The notes beneath the pieces are model-generated. The model had not been told where the DNA came from, made no database searches, and was given only the letters and a program-made list of their open reading frames with translations. The position numbers and the translations under genes were made by a program. From Amphritea sp. 1_MG-2023 (GTDB taxonomy: Bacteria > Pseudomonadota > Gammaproteobacteria > Pseudomonadales > Balneatricaceae): a stretch of 61,975 nt of DNA. The DNA lies in contig NZ_JAUOQE010000027.1 of the NCBI RefSeq assembly GCF_030547545.1, positions 1 through 61,975 on the forward strand, written 5' to 3'. Of the stretch, positions 1 to 8,128 are shown piece after piece. Numbering within the stretch: the first letter of the stretch is position 1; the number at the start of each line of letters is the position of its first letter.

Positions 1-99
1 TTAACATTTTTCGACGTACAACCAGTATGCCTGTAACGGTTGCCTTGATCTCCAGCTTCTCTGTACGCCAGAGGCGTCATTGACTTATTCGCACCTTCC
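1..99. mobile_element. IS5-like element terminus at window edge
   Basis: Positions 82-99 read GACTTATTCGCACCTTCC, which matches the terminal inverted repeat I know for IS5-group insertion sequences (GGAAGGTGCGAA... on the other strand). It is followed at 100-103 by CTAA, which fits the YTAR target of that group. The same 21 bp end is found in the two short palindromic elements at 5768 and 19755. Nothing between 1 and 81 is recognisable as transposase; a short minus-strand frame starting at 80 runs open off the edge. Either a solo end or the end of a full IS that continues to the left. Confidence 0.4.
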
Positions 100-177
100 C
101 TAATCTCTCACTCAATATTTGCATCGTTTGATAGTTTATGAAAAGCTTTCCATAAACACAGTACAAGGACGTACAAT

Positions 178-1158
178 ATGAACTTTCCTTTCATTGGCCA
201 GCGCTGCCAAGCTATTAGTTTTCATTACCATCGTACACGCATCGAACGGTCTTCGGGCATCAGCTTAAATCGCAATAGCTATCGGTCTTTTCCGCGCTTG
301 GTGCTGCTCATTAGTCTATTGTTGGCTGCTCTTGGGTTGGCGGATAAAAGCGTTGCTGAAAAAAGCGTGGCCAACAAACCTAAACTACAGTTGGCGACGG
401 TTTATCATGCGGGCCTCGATATCCATCATTATTGGGTGAGTGAGAAGCTCGATGGTGTACGGGGGTATTGGGATGGTCGGCAACTTTTGACGCGGCAAGG
501 TTATCCTATTGATGCACCGGATTGGTTTACCGAGGCGCTGCCCGAGCAACCACTGGATGGTGAGTTGTGGATGGCACGAGGGCAGTTTGATGCGTTGTCT
601 GGATTGGTTAGACGTAGCCACATCGAGGGGCAGCCGGATGCGCTAGATGACTGGCGTCGGGTGAAGTTTATGCTGTTTGATCTGCCACAGTTTCCCGGCA
701 CTTTTAGTCAGCGTTTAGCGCAATTACATGATCTCGTCGGTAAGGTGGATCGACAATGGATTCAGGTGATCGAGCAACGGCGAGTCGTCAGTGATAGCGC
801 GTTAATGACGTGGTTAGACACGCTGGTGGCTGAGGGTGGTGAAGGGCTAATGCTGCATCACGAGGATGCTCTTTATCATCAGGGGCGCAGTCATCAGCTG
901 TTGAAACTGAAATTATGGCAGGATGCCGAAGCTAAGGTGATTGGGCATCAACCGGGGAAGGGTAAGTATGTCGGTATGCTCGGTGCCTTATTGGTTGAAA
1001 CACCAACGGGGGTTCGCTTTAAACTCGGCAGTGGCTTTAGCGATTTACAACGGCAGCATCCGCCTAAAATTGGTAGTATAGTGACCTACAAATATACCGG
1101 TGTCAGTGCTAAGGGTGTGCCACGTTTTGCCAGTTTTATGCGGCTTCGTCAGCCTTAA
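178..1158 (+). CDS. ATP-dependent DNA ligase, exported type
   Basis: Seals nicks in DNA by the ligase-adenylate mechanism using ATP. The adenylation motif EKLDGVR places the nucleophilic lysine near residue 90. It is followed by DGELW (motif III type, near 127), EGLMLH (motif IV, near 219) and LLKLKLW (motif V, near 240). A C-terminal OB-fold of about 80 residues ends the protein, so it is a minimal ligase without a DNA-binding extension. A hydrophobic segment at residues 40-55 after a basic stretch looks like a signal peptide or anchor, as in the small periplasm-directed ATP ligases of Haemophilus and related Gammaproteobacteria. The first 25-35 residues are unusual and the true start may lie further in. 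It stands alone, with a small gene 34 bp downstream. Function confident, exact start less so. Confidence 0.88.
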   Translation: MNFPFIGQRCQAISFHYHRTRIERSSGISLNRNSYRSFPRLVLLISLLLAALGLADKSVAEKSVANKPKLQLATVYHAGLDIHHYWVSEKLDGVRGYWDGRQLLTRQGYPIDAPDWFTEALPEQPLDGELWMARGQFDALSGLVRRSHIEGQPDALDDWRRVKFMLFDLPQFPGTFSQRLAQLHDLVGKVDRQWIQVIEQRRVVSDSALMTWLDTLVAEGGEGLMLHHEDALYHQGRSHQLLKLKLWQDAEAKVIGHQPGKGKYVGMLGALLVETPTGVRFKLGSGFSDLQRQHPPKIGSIVTYKYTGVSAKGVPRFASFMRLRQP

Positions 1159-1192
1159 GTAATGGCCTAGAAGACAGAGATGCGAATGAGCG

Positions 1193-1522
1193 ATGAATAG
1201 TATTGAATCATTACATCAGATTCTGAGTTTTGGGACGTACAGAGAGCAGGCTTTTGTTTGTTTAGCTACTGAGGGAAGGGCGTTAGACTGTCAGTCGATC
1301 ACGGCAACCAAACAGCACCTGATGACGGTGTTGGAGAAGTATTTGTGTGGAGATATCAGTGCCGATGATCTTGAAGAGTGGGCGTTATTTATCGAGTGCC
1401 GTGATGATATTCAGTGTGAACCGATAGAAGACTATGTATATGCCTTGGCAAACCCTTCGTTGATGGGAGAGATTGGTCAGTCCACCATTGTTAGCATGTT
1501 ACAACTGTTGAAATTGGTTTAA
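1193..1522 (+). CDS. small acidic hypothetical protein
   Basis: A 109-residue, acidic, mainly helical soluble protein with no signal peptide or membrane segment. I do not recognise the family. The central part, with the motif GDISADDLEEWA followed by an acidic stretch and a DYVYALANPSL segment, resembles small immunity-like or regulatory helical proteins in overall style only. It lies 34 bp after the ligase gene on the same strand and may be co-transcribed. Four cysteines are scattered and do not form a clear metal motif. Confidence 0.6.
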   Translation: MNSIESLHQILSFGTYREQAFVCLATEGRALDCQSITATKQHLMTVLEKYLCGDISADDLEEWALFIECRDDIQCEPIEDYVYALANPSLMGEIGQSTIVSMLQLLKLV

Positions 1523-1634
1523 GCAAAAAGCATCTGCTTGACGCTATGGGCGTGTTAGATCGCCTTAAGCTGAGCGGTTTCGGCTGAGTTGTCAGTGTTT
1601 GGTTTGGTTTGGATTGTTTCGTTTAAATACCGCA

Positions 1635-1757
1635 CTCTTTCACCGCCTGTGTGAACAATACCCTGAAATGTTTATGATTTTCCTGATCAATATCACCCGC
1701 GAGATGAGTCGTGAGATTAGCCATCTTGATCAACTAGTTGCCGATAAAAGCGGATAA
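1635..1757 (+). pseudogene. remnant of a cyclic-nucleotide-binding-type protein C-terminus
   Basis: An open frame ends at TAA 1755-1757 and encodes about 40 residues (LFHRLCEQYPEM, then FLINITREMSREISHLDQL). This has the look of the last helices of Crp/cNMP-binding-domain proteins (helix, PE, leucine-rich helix, R/S-R). There is no start codon with a ribosome binding site, and an in-frame stop lies at 1566-1568. A terminator-like hairpin overlaps the stop codon, as expected at the end of a real gene. I infer a decayed 3' end. An ATG at 1668 could give a 29-residue peptide, but nothing supports its translation. Confidence 0.3.
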
Positions 1758-1768
1758 CCGCCTTTTTC
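1746..1768 (+). terminator. rho-independent terminator-like hairpin
   Basis: AAAAGCGG (1746-1753), loop ATAA, CCGC (1758-1761), then a bulged C and a TTTTT tract. It overlaps the stop codon of the gene remnant and could also end transcripts from the ligase and small-protein genes. Confidence 0.5.
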
Positions 1769-1795
1769 CAAGTGGCGCTCCAAACGCACTGTTTA

Positions 1796-2487
1796 TGTAG
1801 CGAGCGACGCCCTCGTCGCGATTGAACCGCAAAACAAATCTATCGCCGTGAGGCACCCAAAGGGCATGCCAGCACGGCTCCTACAGATTATTCCTTAGCA
1901 CCGCACCGATGGTGTGGATAGAATACCCACTCGGCCTTGTAGCGAGCGACGCCCCGTCGCGATTGAACCGCAAAACAAATACATCGCCGTGAGGTACCCA
2001 AAGGGCATGCCAGCACGGCGCCTACAGATTATTCTTTAGCACCGCACCGGTGGTGTGGATAGGATACCCACTCGGCCTTGTAGCGAGCGACGCCCCGTCG
2101 CGATTGAACCGCAAAACAAATACATCGCCGTGAGGTACCCAAAGGGGCATACCAGCACGGCGCCTAGAAATGCATTGTTTATGTAGCGAGCGACGCCCCG
2201 TCGCGATTGAACCGCAAAACAAATCTATCGCCGTGAGGTACCCAAAGGGCATACCAGCACGGCGCCTACAGATTATTCCTTAGCACCGCACCGGTGGTGT
2301 GGATAGAATACCCACTCGGCCTTGTAGCGAGCGACGCCCCGTCGCGATTGAACCGCAAAACAAATACATCGCCGTGAGGGCACGGCTCCTACAGATTATT
2401 CCTTAGCTGTGGTTATGGATACCCGCCTTCATCGCCCTGAGGCACCCAAAGGGCATGCCAGCACGGCGCCTACAGATTATTCCTTAG
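1796..2487. repeat. REP/BIME-like tandem repeat array, about 141-bp unit
   Basis: Copies of a unit beginning TGTAGCGAGCGACGCC start at 1796, 1938, 2079, 2182 and 2323, spaced 142, 141, 103 and 141 bp. Each has an 88-bp core bounded by TGTAG and CTACA. Inside it lie a GCGAC/GTCGC hairpin and a second stem (CGCCGTG / CACGGCG) that encloses CCC-AAA-GGG. Copies are joined by a linker running GATTATTCCTTAGCACC to CCCACTCGGCC. The third copy lacks most of the linker. The fifth is truncated and is followed by a partial unit at about 2429-2487. This arrangement resembles bacterial interspersed mosaic elements. An open frame on the minus strand at 2022-2252 is a by-product of the repeats. Confidence 0.85.
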
Positions 2488-2603
2488 CATTTGCGCTGGG
2501 TGTGGTGGGCATGAACCGTTAAAACAGTTAGAGGCTTTTTTCGATCGTCTGCAGAAAGTGCTCAATAACGTCGCTGAGTAGCCTGATTCTGCTGACTTAA
2601 CTT

Positions 2604-2619
2604 GGAGGCCGAAGCCTCC
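2604..2619 (-). terminator. hairpin after the antiporter gene
   Basis: GGAGGC, four-base loop, GCCTCC. Read on the minus strand the loop is TTCG, a stable tetraloop. There is no T tract after it, so it may be an mRNA 3' stabiliser rather than a classical terminator. Confidence 0.35.
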
Positions 2620-2644
2620 ATTATATGACGCTATATGTGCTAGG

Positions 2645-4162
2645 TTAGGCCAACAGAAATCCCAGTGCGATCAACGCTATAAAGGCAATGGCCGCACTAA
2701 TGAGGGCGTAGGGAATCTGCGTCAGCGCGTGTTGCATCGGGGTACAACCCGAGCCCTGTGATGAGAGTACCGTGGAGTCACTGAAAAAGCAGGCATGACT
2801 ACCAAAAGCGGATGCAGAGAGTAGCGCGCCGACGGTTAACGGCATCGACATATCCATGCTGATCGCCATGGGGATCACGATAGGCAGGGAGACCACAAAC
2901 ACACCCCAGCTAGACCCCGTAGCAAAGACGACCATGGCCATCGAAGCAAAGACTAATGCTGGTAGCATCTCTTTTGACAAATAGGGGGTTAACGAGTCGA
3001 TGATATAAGGGGTCATGCCCAGTTGATCATTGATCTCTTTAACCATGAAGCCGGCACACACGACGGCAATCGGGTGGAGCATCACCTTAAAGCCATCGAG
3101 CATCGCATCAACTAGTTGCGCAAAGGATAACAGGCGTTGCCAGAAATACAGCACCATCGTGAACATTGAGGCGACCAGTGCACCGAGTAACAAATCAATT
3201 TCATAATAAACGCTGGCAGCGACTAAGACGGCCATCGGTAATAGGAAGTTGAGTAAGCCGATCCAGGGTGGGGTTTTCTTCAGTGCTGAGGTATCGAAGC
3301 CATCTTGTTGTATGCCATCGGGAATGGGCTGACCCGACTGAGCGCGCCGTTCGGCTTTTTTCATCTCGCCAAAATCCCCGAGAATACCCATCGCCACCAG
3401 AAAAACGATTAACAACGCGATCCAGCCATAGGCCATATAGGGAATCGATTCGATGTACAAGGACATCCCTTTGCCGTCCGCCACGGCACCGTTTTCTTCC
3501 AGCAGAGCGGCAAAGTAAACCGCCCAGGTTGAAACCGGGACCAGAATGCAGACCGGTGCTGCCGTTGAGTCGACTAGAAAAGCGAGTTTTTCACGGGAGA
3601 TTTTATAGCGATCGGTTAGGTTTTTCATGGAGGCGGACACCGCCAGCGAATTGAGATAATCATCGATGAATACCATGATGCCTAGGGTGCAAGTCGTCAG
3701 CATGGTCGCGCGTTTGGTGGTGATGCGTTTTGCCAGTATCTCGCCGAAGCTGAGTACGCTACCGCCTCGTTCGAGCATATTAATTAGGCCACCCATCATG
3801 CCACACACCAGCACAATCCAAGCGATGGTTTCATCCATGACAACGGCCATTGAAAGGTCGCCGAGGCCGCTGATGATGTTGCTTGGGTCTAGTAGTAGGA
3901 GGCCAGCGATGATACCGGCAAAAATTGATTCCAGCGGCTTTTTGGTGATGATGGCGACGATGAGAATCAGGATGGCAGGCAGTAGGCTGTAGAAACCATA
4001 GGCCTCCCCGTCAACATGTTGATTCGACAGGTAGACAAAAAAAGCCATAATGGCGGCAAAAAAGAGTAGCCATTTTTGTGGACTGCTCTTGATGTTGGAG
4101 GCATTGGTCGTGTTGATACTGTTCATATCAAGGCTTTCGCGCGGGGCGATCTCAGTACTCAT
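2645..4162 (-). CDS. NhaC-type Na+/H+ antiporter family protein
   Basis: A 505-residue polytopic inner-membrane protein with about 11-13 hydrophobic segments. It is related to the NhaC / Na+-H+ antiporter superfamily, which exchanges Na+ for protons and includes amino-acid-coupled members. Family-like signatures are VCGMMGGLINMLERGG, the FIDDYLNSLAVS segment, ATGSSWGVF, and a C-terminal SASAFGSHACFFSDSTVLSS. I start it at the ATG at 4162. It has AAAGGTA upstream and leads into a hydrophilic tail and the first membrane helix, whereas an upstream extension would add 34 residues of unlikely sequence. It lies 178 bp downstream of the FAD oxidase gene on the same strand and is probably in the same transcript. 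The pairing suggests import or export of the oxidised amine or its product, but the substrate is inferred only. Confidence 0.85.
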   Translation of the reverse strand: MSTEIAPRESLDMNSINTTNASNIKSSPQKWLLFFAAIMAFFVYLSNQHVDGEAYGFYSLLPAILILIVAIITKKPLESIFAGIIAGLLLLDPSNIISGLGDLSMAVVMDETIAWIVLVCGMMGGLINMLERGGSVLSFGEILAKRITTKRATMLTTCTLGIMVFIDDYLNSLAVSASMKNLTDRYKISREKLAFLVDSTAAPVCILVPVSTWAVYFAALLEENGAVADGKGMSLYIESIPYMAYGWIALLIVFLVAMGILGDFGEMKKAERRAQSGQPIPDGIQQDGFDTSALKKTPPWIGLLNFLLPMAVLVAASVYYEIDLLLGALVASMFTMVLYFWQRLLSFAQLVDAMLDGFKVMLHPIAVVCAGFMVKEINDQLGMTPYIIDSLTPYLSKEMLPALVFASMAMVVFATGSSWGVFVVSLPIVIPMAISMDMSMPLTVGALLSASAFGSHACFFSDSTVLSSQGSGCTPMQHALTQIPYALISAAIAFIALIALGFLLA

Positions 4163-4304
4163 AGGGTACCTTTTCTTATCGTTATCAGTTGGTGTGCTAA
4201 AGCCTGACCCTTGATTATCCTGTGAGCCAGTAAGGGTCAGAAAAAGTGATATCTGAGGCTGCACGGCTAAAGCTTGATGCCGTGATGTCAGCCTAGGGCA
4301 TGAG

Positions 4305-4333
4305 GCTCGGCAGAGGGGAGCCTCGTGCCGAGC
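4305..4333 (-). other. intercistronic hairpin between oxidase and antiporter genes
   Basis: GCTCGGCA (4305-4312) pairs with TGCCGAGC (4326-4333). An inner GAGG/CCTC pairing gives a long hairpin with one bulge. No T tract follows in either direction. It may attenuate or process the mRNA so that the two genes are expressed at different levels. Confidence 0.5.
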
Positions 4334-4340
4334 GCGTGTA

Positions 4341-5624
4341 TCAGATACCTAGTTTGTCACGCAGGTTGTAATACCAAGCACCCATGGCAGTATAGGGAAT
4401 GCGTAGTGCTCGGCCACCGGGGAAGGGATATTGCGGTAAACTGGCGAAAATGTCGAAACGTTCTGCTTGACCCTTAATGGCATCACACAATACTTTGCCT
4501 GCCAAGTGAGAGCTGGTGATGCCATGGCCACTGTAGCCTTGAGCGTAGTAGATGTTTTTACCAATACGGCCAAACTGAGGTAAGCGCATCAGTGTAAGCA
4601 GAAAATTACCGGTCCATGCATAATCAACCTTGACGCCTTTCAACTGAGGGAAGGTTTTCAGCATATTCGGCACAATCAAGGATTCGATTTTGTCGGGCTC
4701 GCGCGCGCCGTAGGTGACGCCACCGCCATAAATGAGTCGACCATCGCCGGAAAGGCGGTAATAATCCAGCAGATAGTTGCAGTCTTCCACGCAGTTATCT
4801 TGTGGCAGCAGCTCTTTTTGCTGCGCTTCACTCAGGGGTGCAGTGGTGATGACTTGAGTGCCGCAAGGCATCGCTTTTTGTTCTAACTTAGGTATTAAAT
4901 CACCCAGATAAGCGTTACCGGCAACAATGACAAAATTGGCGGTGACTGAGCCTTTTGCTGTTTCTAAAATGGCTTTGTCGCCCTCTTGTACTCGGGTTAC
5001 TGCAGAGTCTTCGTAAATAACACCGCCGAGACTCTCGAAAGCCGCCGCTTCGCCTAACACCAAGTTGAGCGGGTGGAAGTGGCCGCCGCTGTTATCCAAG
5101 AGACCACCGGTATATCGGCTTGAACCGATATGGTCACGGATACTCTCGGCAGACAGCATTTCTAACTGTTTGTGTCCATGGGCTTCCCAAAGGGCTTTCT
5201 TTTCTTCCATCTCACGCAACTGTTTGCTGTTACACGCGGCAAAGATGCCGCCATCCTTCAAGTCACAGTCGATGTGATATTGATCGACAAGCCGACGGAT
5301 GATTTGTCCGCCTTCGAAGGCCATCTTACCCATTTCGCGGCCTGTTTCATGGCCGTAATGCTTTTCAATAAAGTCGATATCACGGCTATAGCTATGAACG
5401 ATCTGTCCGCCGTTTCGGCCTGAAGCACCAAAACCGATGCGGCTGGCTTCTAAAACGACCACCTTGAAGCCCTGTTCGGCGAGATGTAATGCCGATGACA
5501 TGCCGGTGAAGCCGGCACCGATGACGCAGATATCAGCGCTTATGTGTTTATCTAAAGGTGCCCGCAATGCTTTATGGTTAGCAGACGCGGCATAGTATGA
5601 CGTGGTATGAGATGGAGCAGTCAT
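4341..5624 (-). CDS. FAD-dependent amine oxidase, gamma-glutamylputrescine oxidase-like (PuuB/OrdL family)
   Basis: A 427-residue flavoprotein of the DAO/OrdL family, which oxidises the C-N bond of amines or amino acids. The N-terminal dinucleotide-binding motif is VIGAGFTGMSSALHLAEQG (about residues 34-53). It is followed by the family signature ASGRNGGQIVHSYSRD. A C-terminal FAD-contacting region reads YYAQGYSGHGITSSHLAGK. The length is typical of PuuB. No PuuA, PuuC or PuuD is adjacent. However, an omega-aminotransferase and succinate-semialdehyde dehydrogenase lie 6-9 kb away, so a role in breakdown of a diamine or related amine is plausible. It is upstream of the antiporter on the same strand. 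The substrate is not determined from sequence. Confidence 0.82.
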   Translation of the reverse strand: MTAPSHTTSYYAASANHKALRAPLDKHISADICVIGAGFTGMSSALHLAEQGFKVVVLEASRIGFGASGRNGGQIVHSYSRDIDFIEKHYGHETGREMGKMAFEGGQIIRRLVDQYHIDCDLKDGGIFAACNSKQLREMEEKKALWEAHGHKQLEMLSAESIRDHIGSSRYTGGLLDNSGGHFHPLNLVLGEAAAFESLGGVIYEDSAVTRVQEGDKAILETAKGSVTANFVIVAGNAYLGDLIPKLEQKAMPCGTQVITTAPLSEAQQKELLPQDNCVEDCNYLLDYYRLSGDGRLIYGGGVTYGAREPDKIESLIVPNMLKTFPQLKGVKVDYAWTGNFLLTLMRLPQFGRIGKNIYYAQGYSGHGITSSHLAGKVLCDAIKGQAERFDIFASLPQYPFPGGRALRIPYTAMGAWYYNLRDKLGI

Positions 5625-5767
5625 AGAGAAACCCTGTATTACGGACCCAATAGGGTATTGATGATAGTAGCCGAGAGGTGAGTGTGTCGCCCTCGGCTTT
5701 CATTGTGGGCCTAAGATAAGCTTTTGTTGGGCCGCAGGGCTATACCTATCAGGGGATAGATGCTTAG

Positions 5768-5824
5768 GGAAGGTGCGAATAAGTCAATTACGCAGAGAAC
5801 ATAACGGACTTATTCGCACCTTCC
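5768..5824. mobile_element. 57-bp IS5-type MITE with 4-bp target duplication
   Basis: GGAAGGTGCGAATAAGTC (5768-5785) and its inverse GACTTATTCGCACCTTCC (5807-5824) flank a 21-bp centre. The element is bordered by TTAG at 5764-5767 and again at 5825-5828, a perfect target-site duplication matching the YTAR preference of IS5-group transposases. A second copy with the same CGCAGAGAACATAACG centre is at 19755. Confidence 0.8.
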
Positions 5825-5896
5825 TTAGTTAGATGAATTCGTTGCACTGTTTGGTGGCGGGTTTTATGGGCTTTGAGCCGCATCTTCTTAATAGGA

Positions 5897-6835
5897 TTAG
5901 TAGGGGGCCACTTTCTCGGCTCCGGCGTGGATGCTCTTAATGGAATTAATAAACATATCTCTGGCGCGGTTGGAATGTGAAGACTTTTTGGTAATGACGG
6001 CCACCCCTAAGCGGAAATGCTTGATCTTCTGAGCCACCGGTTTAAGTTGCCCTTGGTCGACATAAGGTTGAGCGATCTGTTGTGGTAAGAAGCTGATATA
6101 ACAACCCGATAGCAGCATGGCTATGCGAGACTCATAGTGATAAGAGGCAACGGCTAGGTTCATTTGTGATAGTTGATGGTAGATCTCTTCATGCGGCTTA
6201 AGCCCGGCATGGACGAGTTTATAACGGTTGATCAGCGCTTCGGTGATATCTGCTTCAGGTAGGTTAAATAGGGGGTGTTCTTTACCGCAGTAAACATAGT
6301 TTTCATCGGTGAATAAGTGGATATAGTTAAGCCCTTCAAACTTACGATGATAGGGGATCATGGCTATATCGAGCTGATTATTGAGCACCATTTTTTCCAT
6401 AGCCTTCATATGCTCAACTTCGATTTGAAGCTCGACATCGGGGGCTTGATGATAAAAGTGACGGATGATTTCCGGCAGCTTAAAACGAGGATCGGTACTG
6501 AAGGTGTCGCTTAAGGCGATTCTGAGTTTCCCCGCAGGATGTTCACCCAGGTTATTGATGGTGCTGCGAAATTGCTCAAGGTCATGCAACAGGTTAGCGG
6601 TCTGATCGAACACGACTTTACCTTCCAATGTTAGACTGAACCCTGCTCGGCCACGTTTGCATAGGATGATGTTTAAGCGTTTTTCCAGTGCGGCAATATG
6701 ATTGCTGATGGTGGGGCGACTGATATTCAGTTCGGCTTCGGCGGCCGAAAATCCGCCACATTCGACTACCGATTTGAAAATCTTAAGTTGTTTAATTTCT
6801 ATATCGCCTAGTTGGCCAAGTGCATACTTCGTCAT
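5897..6835 (-). CDS. LysR-family transcriptional regulator, copy 1
   Basis: A 312-residue LysR-type regulator. The winged helix-turn-helix is at about residues 10-70 (FKSVVECGGFSAAEAELNIS, then TISNHIAALEKRL), and an effector-binding periplasmic-protein-like domain follows from about residue 95. I choose the ATG at 6835 because AAGGTA sits 9 bp upstream. An alternative start at 6880 lacks a site. The gene is divergent from the TRAP operon (starts at 7053) and is likely its regulator. It is clearly related to the second LysR gene at 10420-11343: both share VVECGGF, ISxxEKRL and a CxRGRAGFSLT motif. Family certain, ligand unknown. Confidence 0.9.
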   Translation of the reverse strand: MTKYALGQLGDIEIKQLKIFKSVVECGGFSAAEAELNISRPTISNHIAALEKRLNIILCKRGRAGFSLTLEGKVVFDQTANLLHDLEQFRSTINNLGEHPAGKLRIALSDTFSTDPRFKLPEIIRHFYHQAPDVELQIEVEHMKAMEKMVLNNQLDIAMIPYHRKFEGLNYIHLFTDENYVYCGKEHPLFNLPEADITEALINRYKLVHAGLKPHEEIYHQLSQMNLAVASYHYESRIAMLLSGCYISFLPQQIAQPYVDQGQLKPVAQKIKHFRLGVAVITKKSSHSNRARDMFINSIKSIHAGAEKVAPY

Positions 6836-7052
6836 TGCTGATACCTTGTTGGTTCCACTCAGGATTGAGTGGTCGCACATTATTCGTTGGGTATTTTACG
6901 CCTAATGCCCCATTTTACGTAAAGTAAATCAAACGTAAGAGTGGATTATTTATGATTTATCGAACGCTTATGATGTGAAACCATAGCGCTACAGAGAGTT
7001 TAATTCGCTGCATTATTATTTCAGAACACTATTACAAAACACTGGATGAAGC
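6836..7052. promoter_or_regulatory. divergent promoter region between LysR copy 1 and the TRAP operon
   Basis: This 217-bp region contains a perfect 10-bp palindrome TTTACGTAAA (6914-6923) followed by AATCAAACGTAAGAG, giving repeated ACGTAA half-sites. Its position between divergent genes fits a LysR operator, but the exact site is inferred. Confidence 0.4.
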
Positions 7053-8069
7053 ATGTTAAAAAACCTTAAGAAAAAACTATCCACTTCTGCTCTGGCGGTG
7101 ACATTAGGCCTGAGTACTTTGGCTGCTGATGTGTCTGCTGCTGAGTATAACTGGCGTTTCAGTAACCTTTATGGTCGTGGTACGGCTTTTGGTGATGTTT
7201 ACGAAAGCTTAGCGAAAAATATCGAAACTGAATCTGAAGGACGTATTAAGGTTCAGGTGCTTTATTCCGGTGAAGGTGTTGGCACCAGTGGTTTGCTGAG
7301 TGCGGTTAAATCCGGCTTGATTACCATGGGCGCTCCGTTTCAATCTATGCATGCGGGTGAACTTCCCGCGGGTGTGGTAGAGATCGGTCTGCCTGGTGGC
7401 ACCGATGATCCGGCTGAATTGCAATCACTGTTCCACGACAAGGGCTGGGATAAAGTGCTGACCAAAGCTTACGGTTCGCAAGGGCTCGTGTGGCTGGAAC
7501 CTTATATTCAGCCACCGGTTTATGTCATCACTAAAAAGCCTATCAACTCAGTTGCTGATTTCCAAGGTCTGAAAATTCGTGCGCCGGGTGCTTACGGTAA
7601 ATTCCTGCGTAACTTAGGGGCTTCACCTGTGTCGCTGGCTTGGAGTGAAATTTATACATCACTGGCGACCGGTGTTATCGATGGCTCTATCGGTAGCAAC
7701 ATGATCGATCACCGCGATGGTAACCACGTTGAAGTGGCTAAATACATGTACAAACTGCCGTTGGCGGGTGCTCAGGTATTGCCGATCGTTGTGAACCGTT
7801 CGGCGTGGAAAAAACTGCCGGAAGATCTGCAAGCGGTGGTTCGTAAAGCAACCGAGCAACATGCGGCTGATCAATTGCGTTTGTCGAAACAGTGGGAAAC
7901 GGAAGCGGTTACCGAAATGGAAGCTAAAGGCCTGAAATGGAGCCCCGAGCCTAGCGAAGCCGATCAGCAAGCATGGACTGAAGCGGGTGCCGGCTTATGG
8001 GATGAATATGCCGCCCAGGATAAGTACAGCAAGCAGTTGATCGAGATCCTGCGAGCCAATAGTAAGTAA
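7053..8069 (+). CDS. TRAP transporter substrate-binding protein (DctP family)
   Basis: The periplasmic receptor of a tripartite ATP-independent periplasmic transporter. Residues 1-30 form a classical signal peptide (KNLKKKL, hydrophobic core, cleavage near VSA-AEY). The DctP-family region LKIRAPGAYGKFLRNLGASP (about 168-187) carries the conserved arginine that usually binds a substrate carboxylate. It is followed by LAWSEIYTSLATGVIDGS. The 338-residue length is typical. A GGATGA site precedes the ATG. It is the first gene of dctP-dctQ-dctM-usp and is followed by a terminator-like hairpin that would leave it in excess over the membrane subunits. The substrate is unknown; nearby amine-catabolic genes suggest an amino-containing carboxylate. 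Confidence 0.9.
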   Translation: MLKNLKKKLSTSALAVTLGLSTLAADVSAAEYNWRFSNLYGRGTAFGDVYESLAKNIETESEGRIKVQVLYSGEGVGTSGLLSAVKSGLITMGAPFQSMHAGELPAGVVEIGLPGGTDDPAELQSLFHDKGWDKVLTKAYGSQGLVWLEPYIQPPVYVITKKPINSVADFQGLKIRAPGAYGKFLRNLGASPVSLAWSEIYTSLATGVIDGSIGSNMIDHRDGNHVEVAKYMYKLPLAGAQVLPIVVNRSAWKKLPEDLQAVVRKATEQHAADQLRLSKQWETEAVTEMEAKGLKWSPEPSEADQQAWTEAGAGLWDEYAAQDKYSKQLIEILRANSK

Positions 8070-8086
8070 GTCGTTTCAATAATACT

Positions 8087-8113
8087 AAAAGGGGTGCGGC
8101 GGTGCCCCTTTTT
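8087..8113 (+). terminator. attenuator/terminator between receptor and permease genes
   Basis: AAAAGGGG (8087-8094), a 10-base loop and CCCC followed by TTTTT. It lies directly after the receptor gene and before the small permease gene. Partial termination here would give more receptor than permease. Confidence 0.65.
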
Positions 8114-8128
8114 GTTGTAGGTACCTCT

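Noticed and set aside
2022-2252. 76-codon open frame on the minus strand
   Set aside because: It lies wholly inside the repeat array and its codons simply follow the repeat unit.
1796-2487. Possible CRISPR array
   Set aside because: Units are 141 bp with repeats throughout and no short repeat/unique spacer alternation; no cas genes are present.
5669-5698. AGCCGAG/CTCGGCT inverted repeat as terminator
   Set aside because: No T tract on either side and a long loop; left as an unassigned hairpin between the LysR and oxidase genes.
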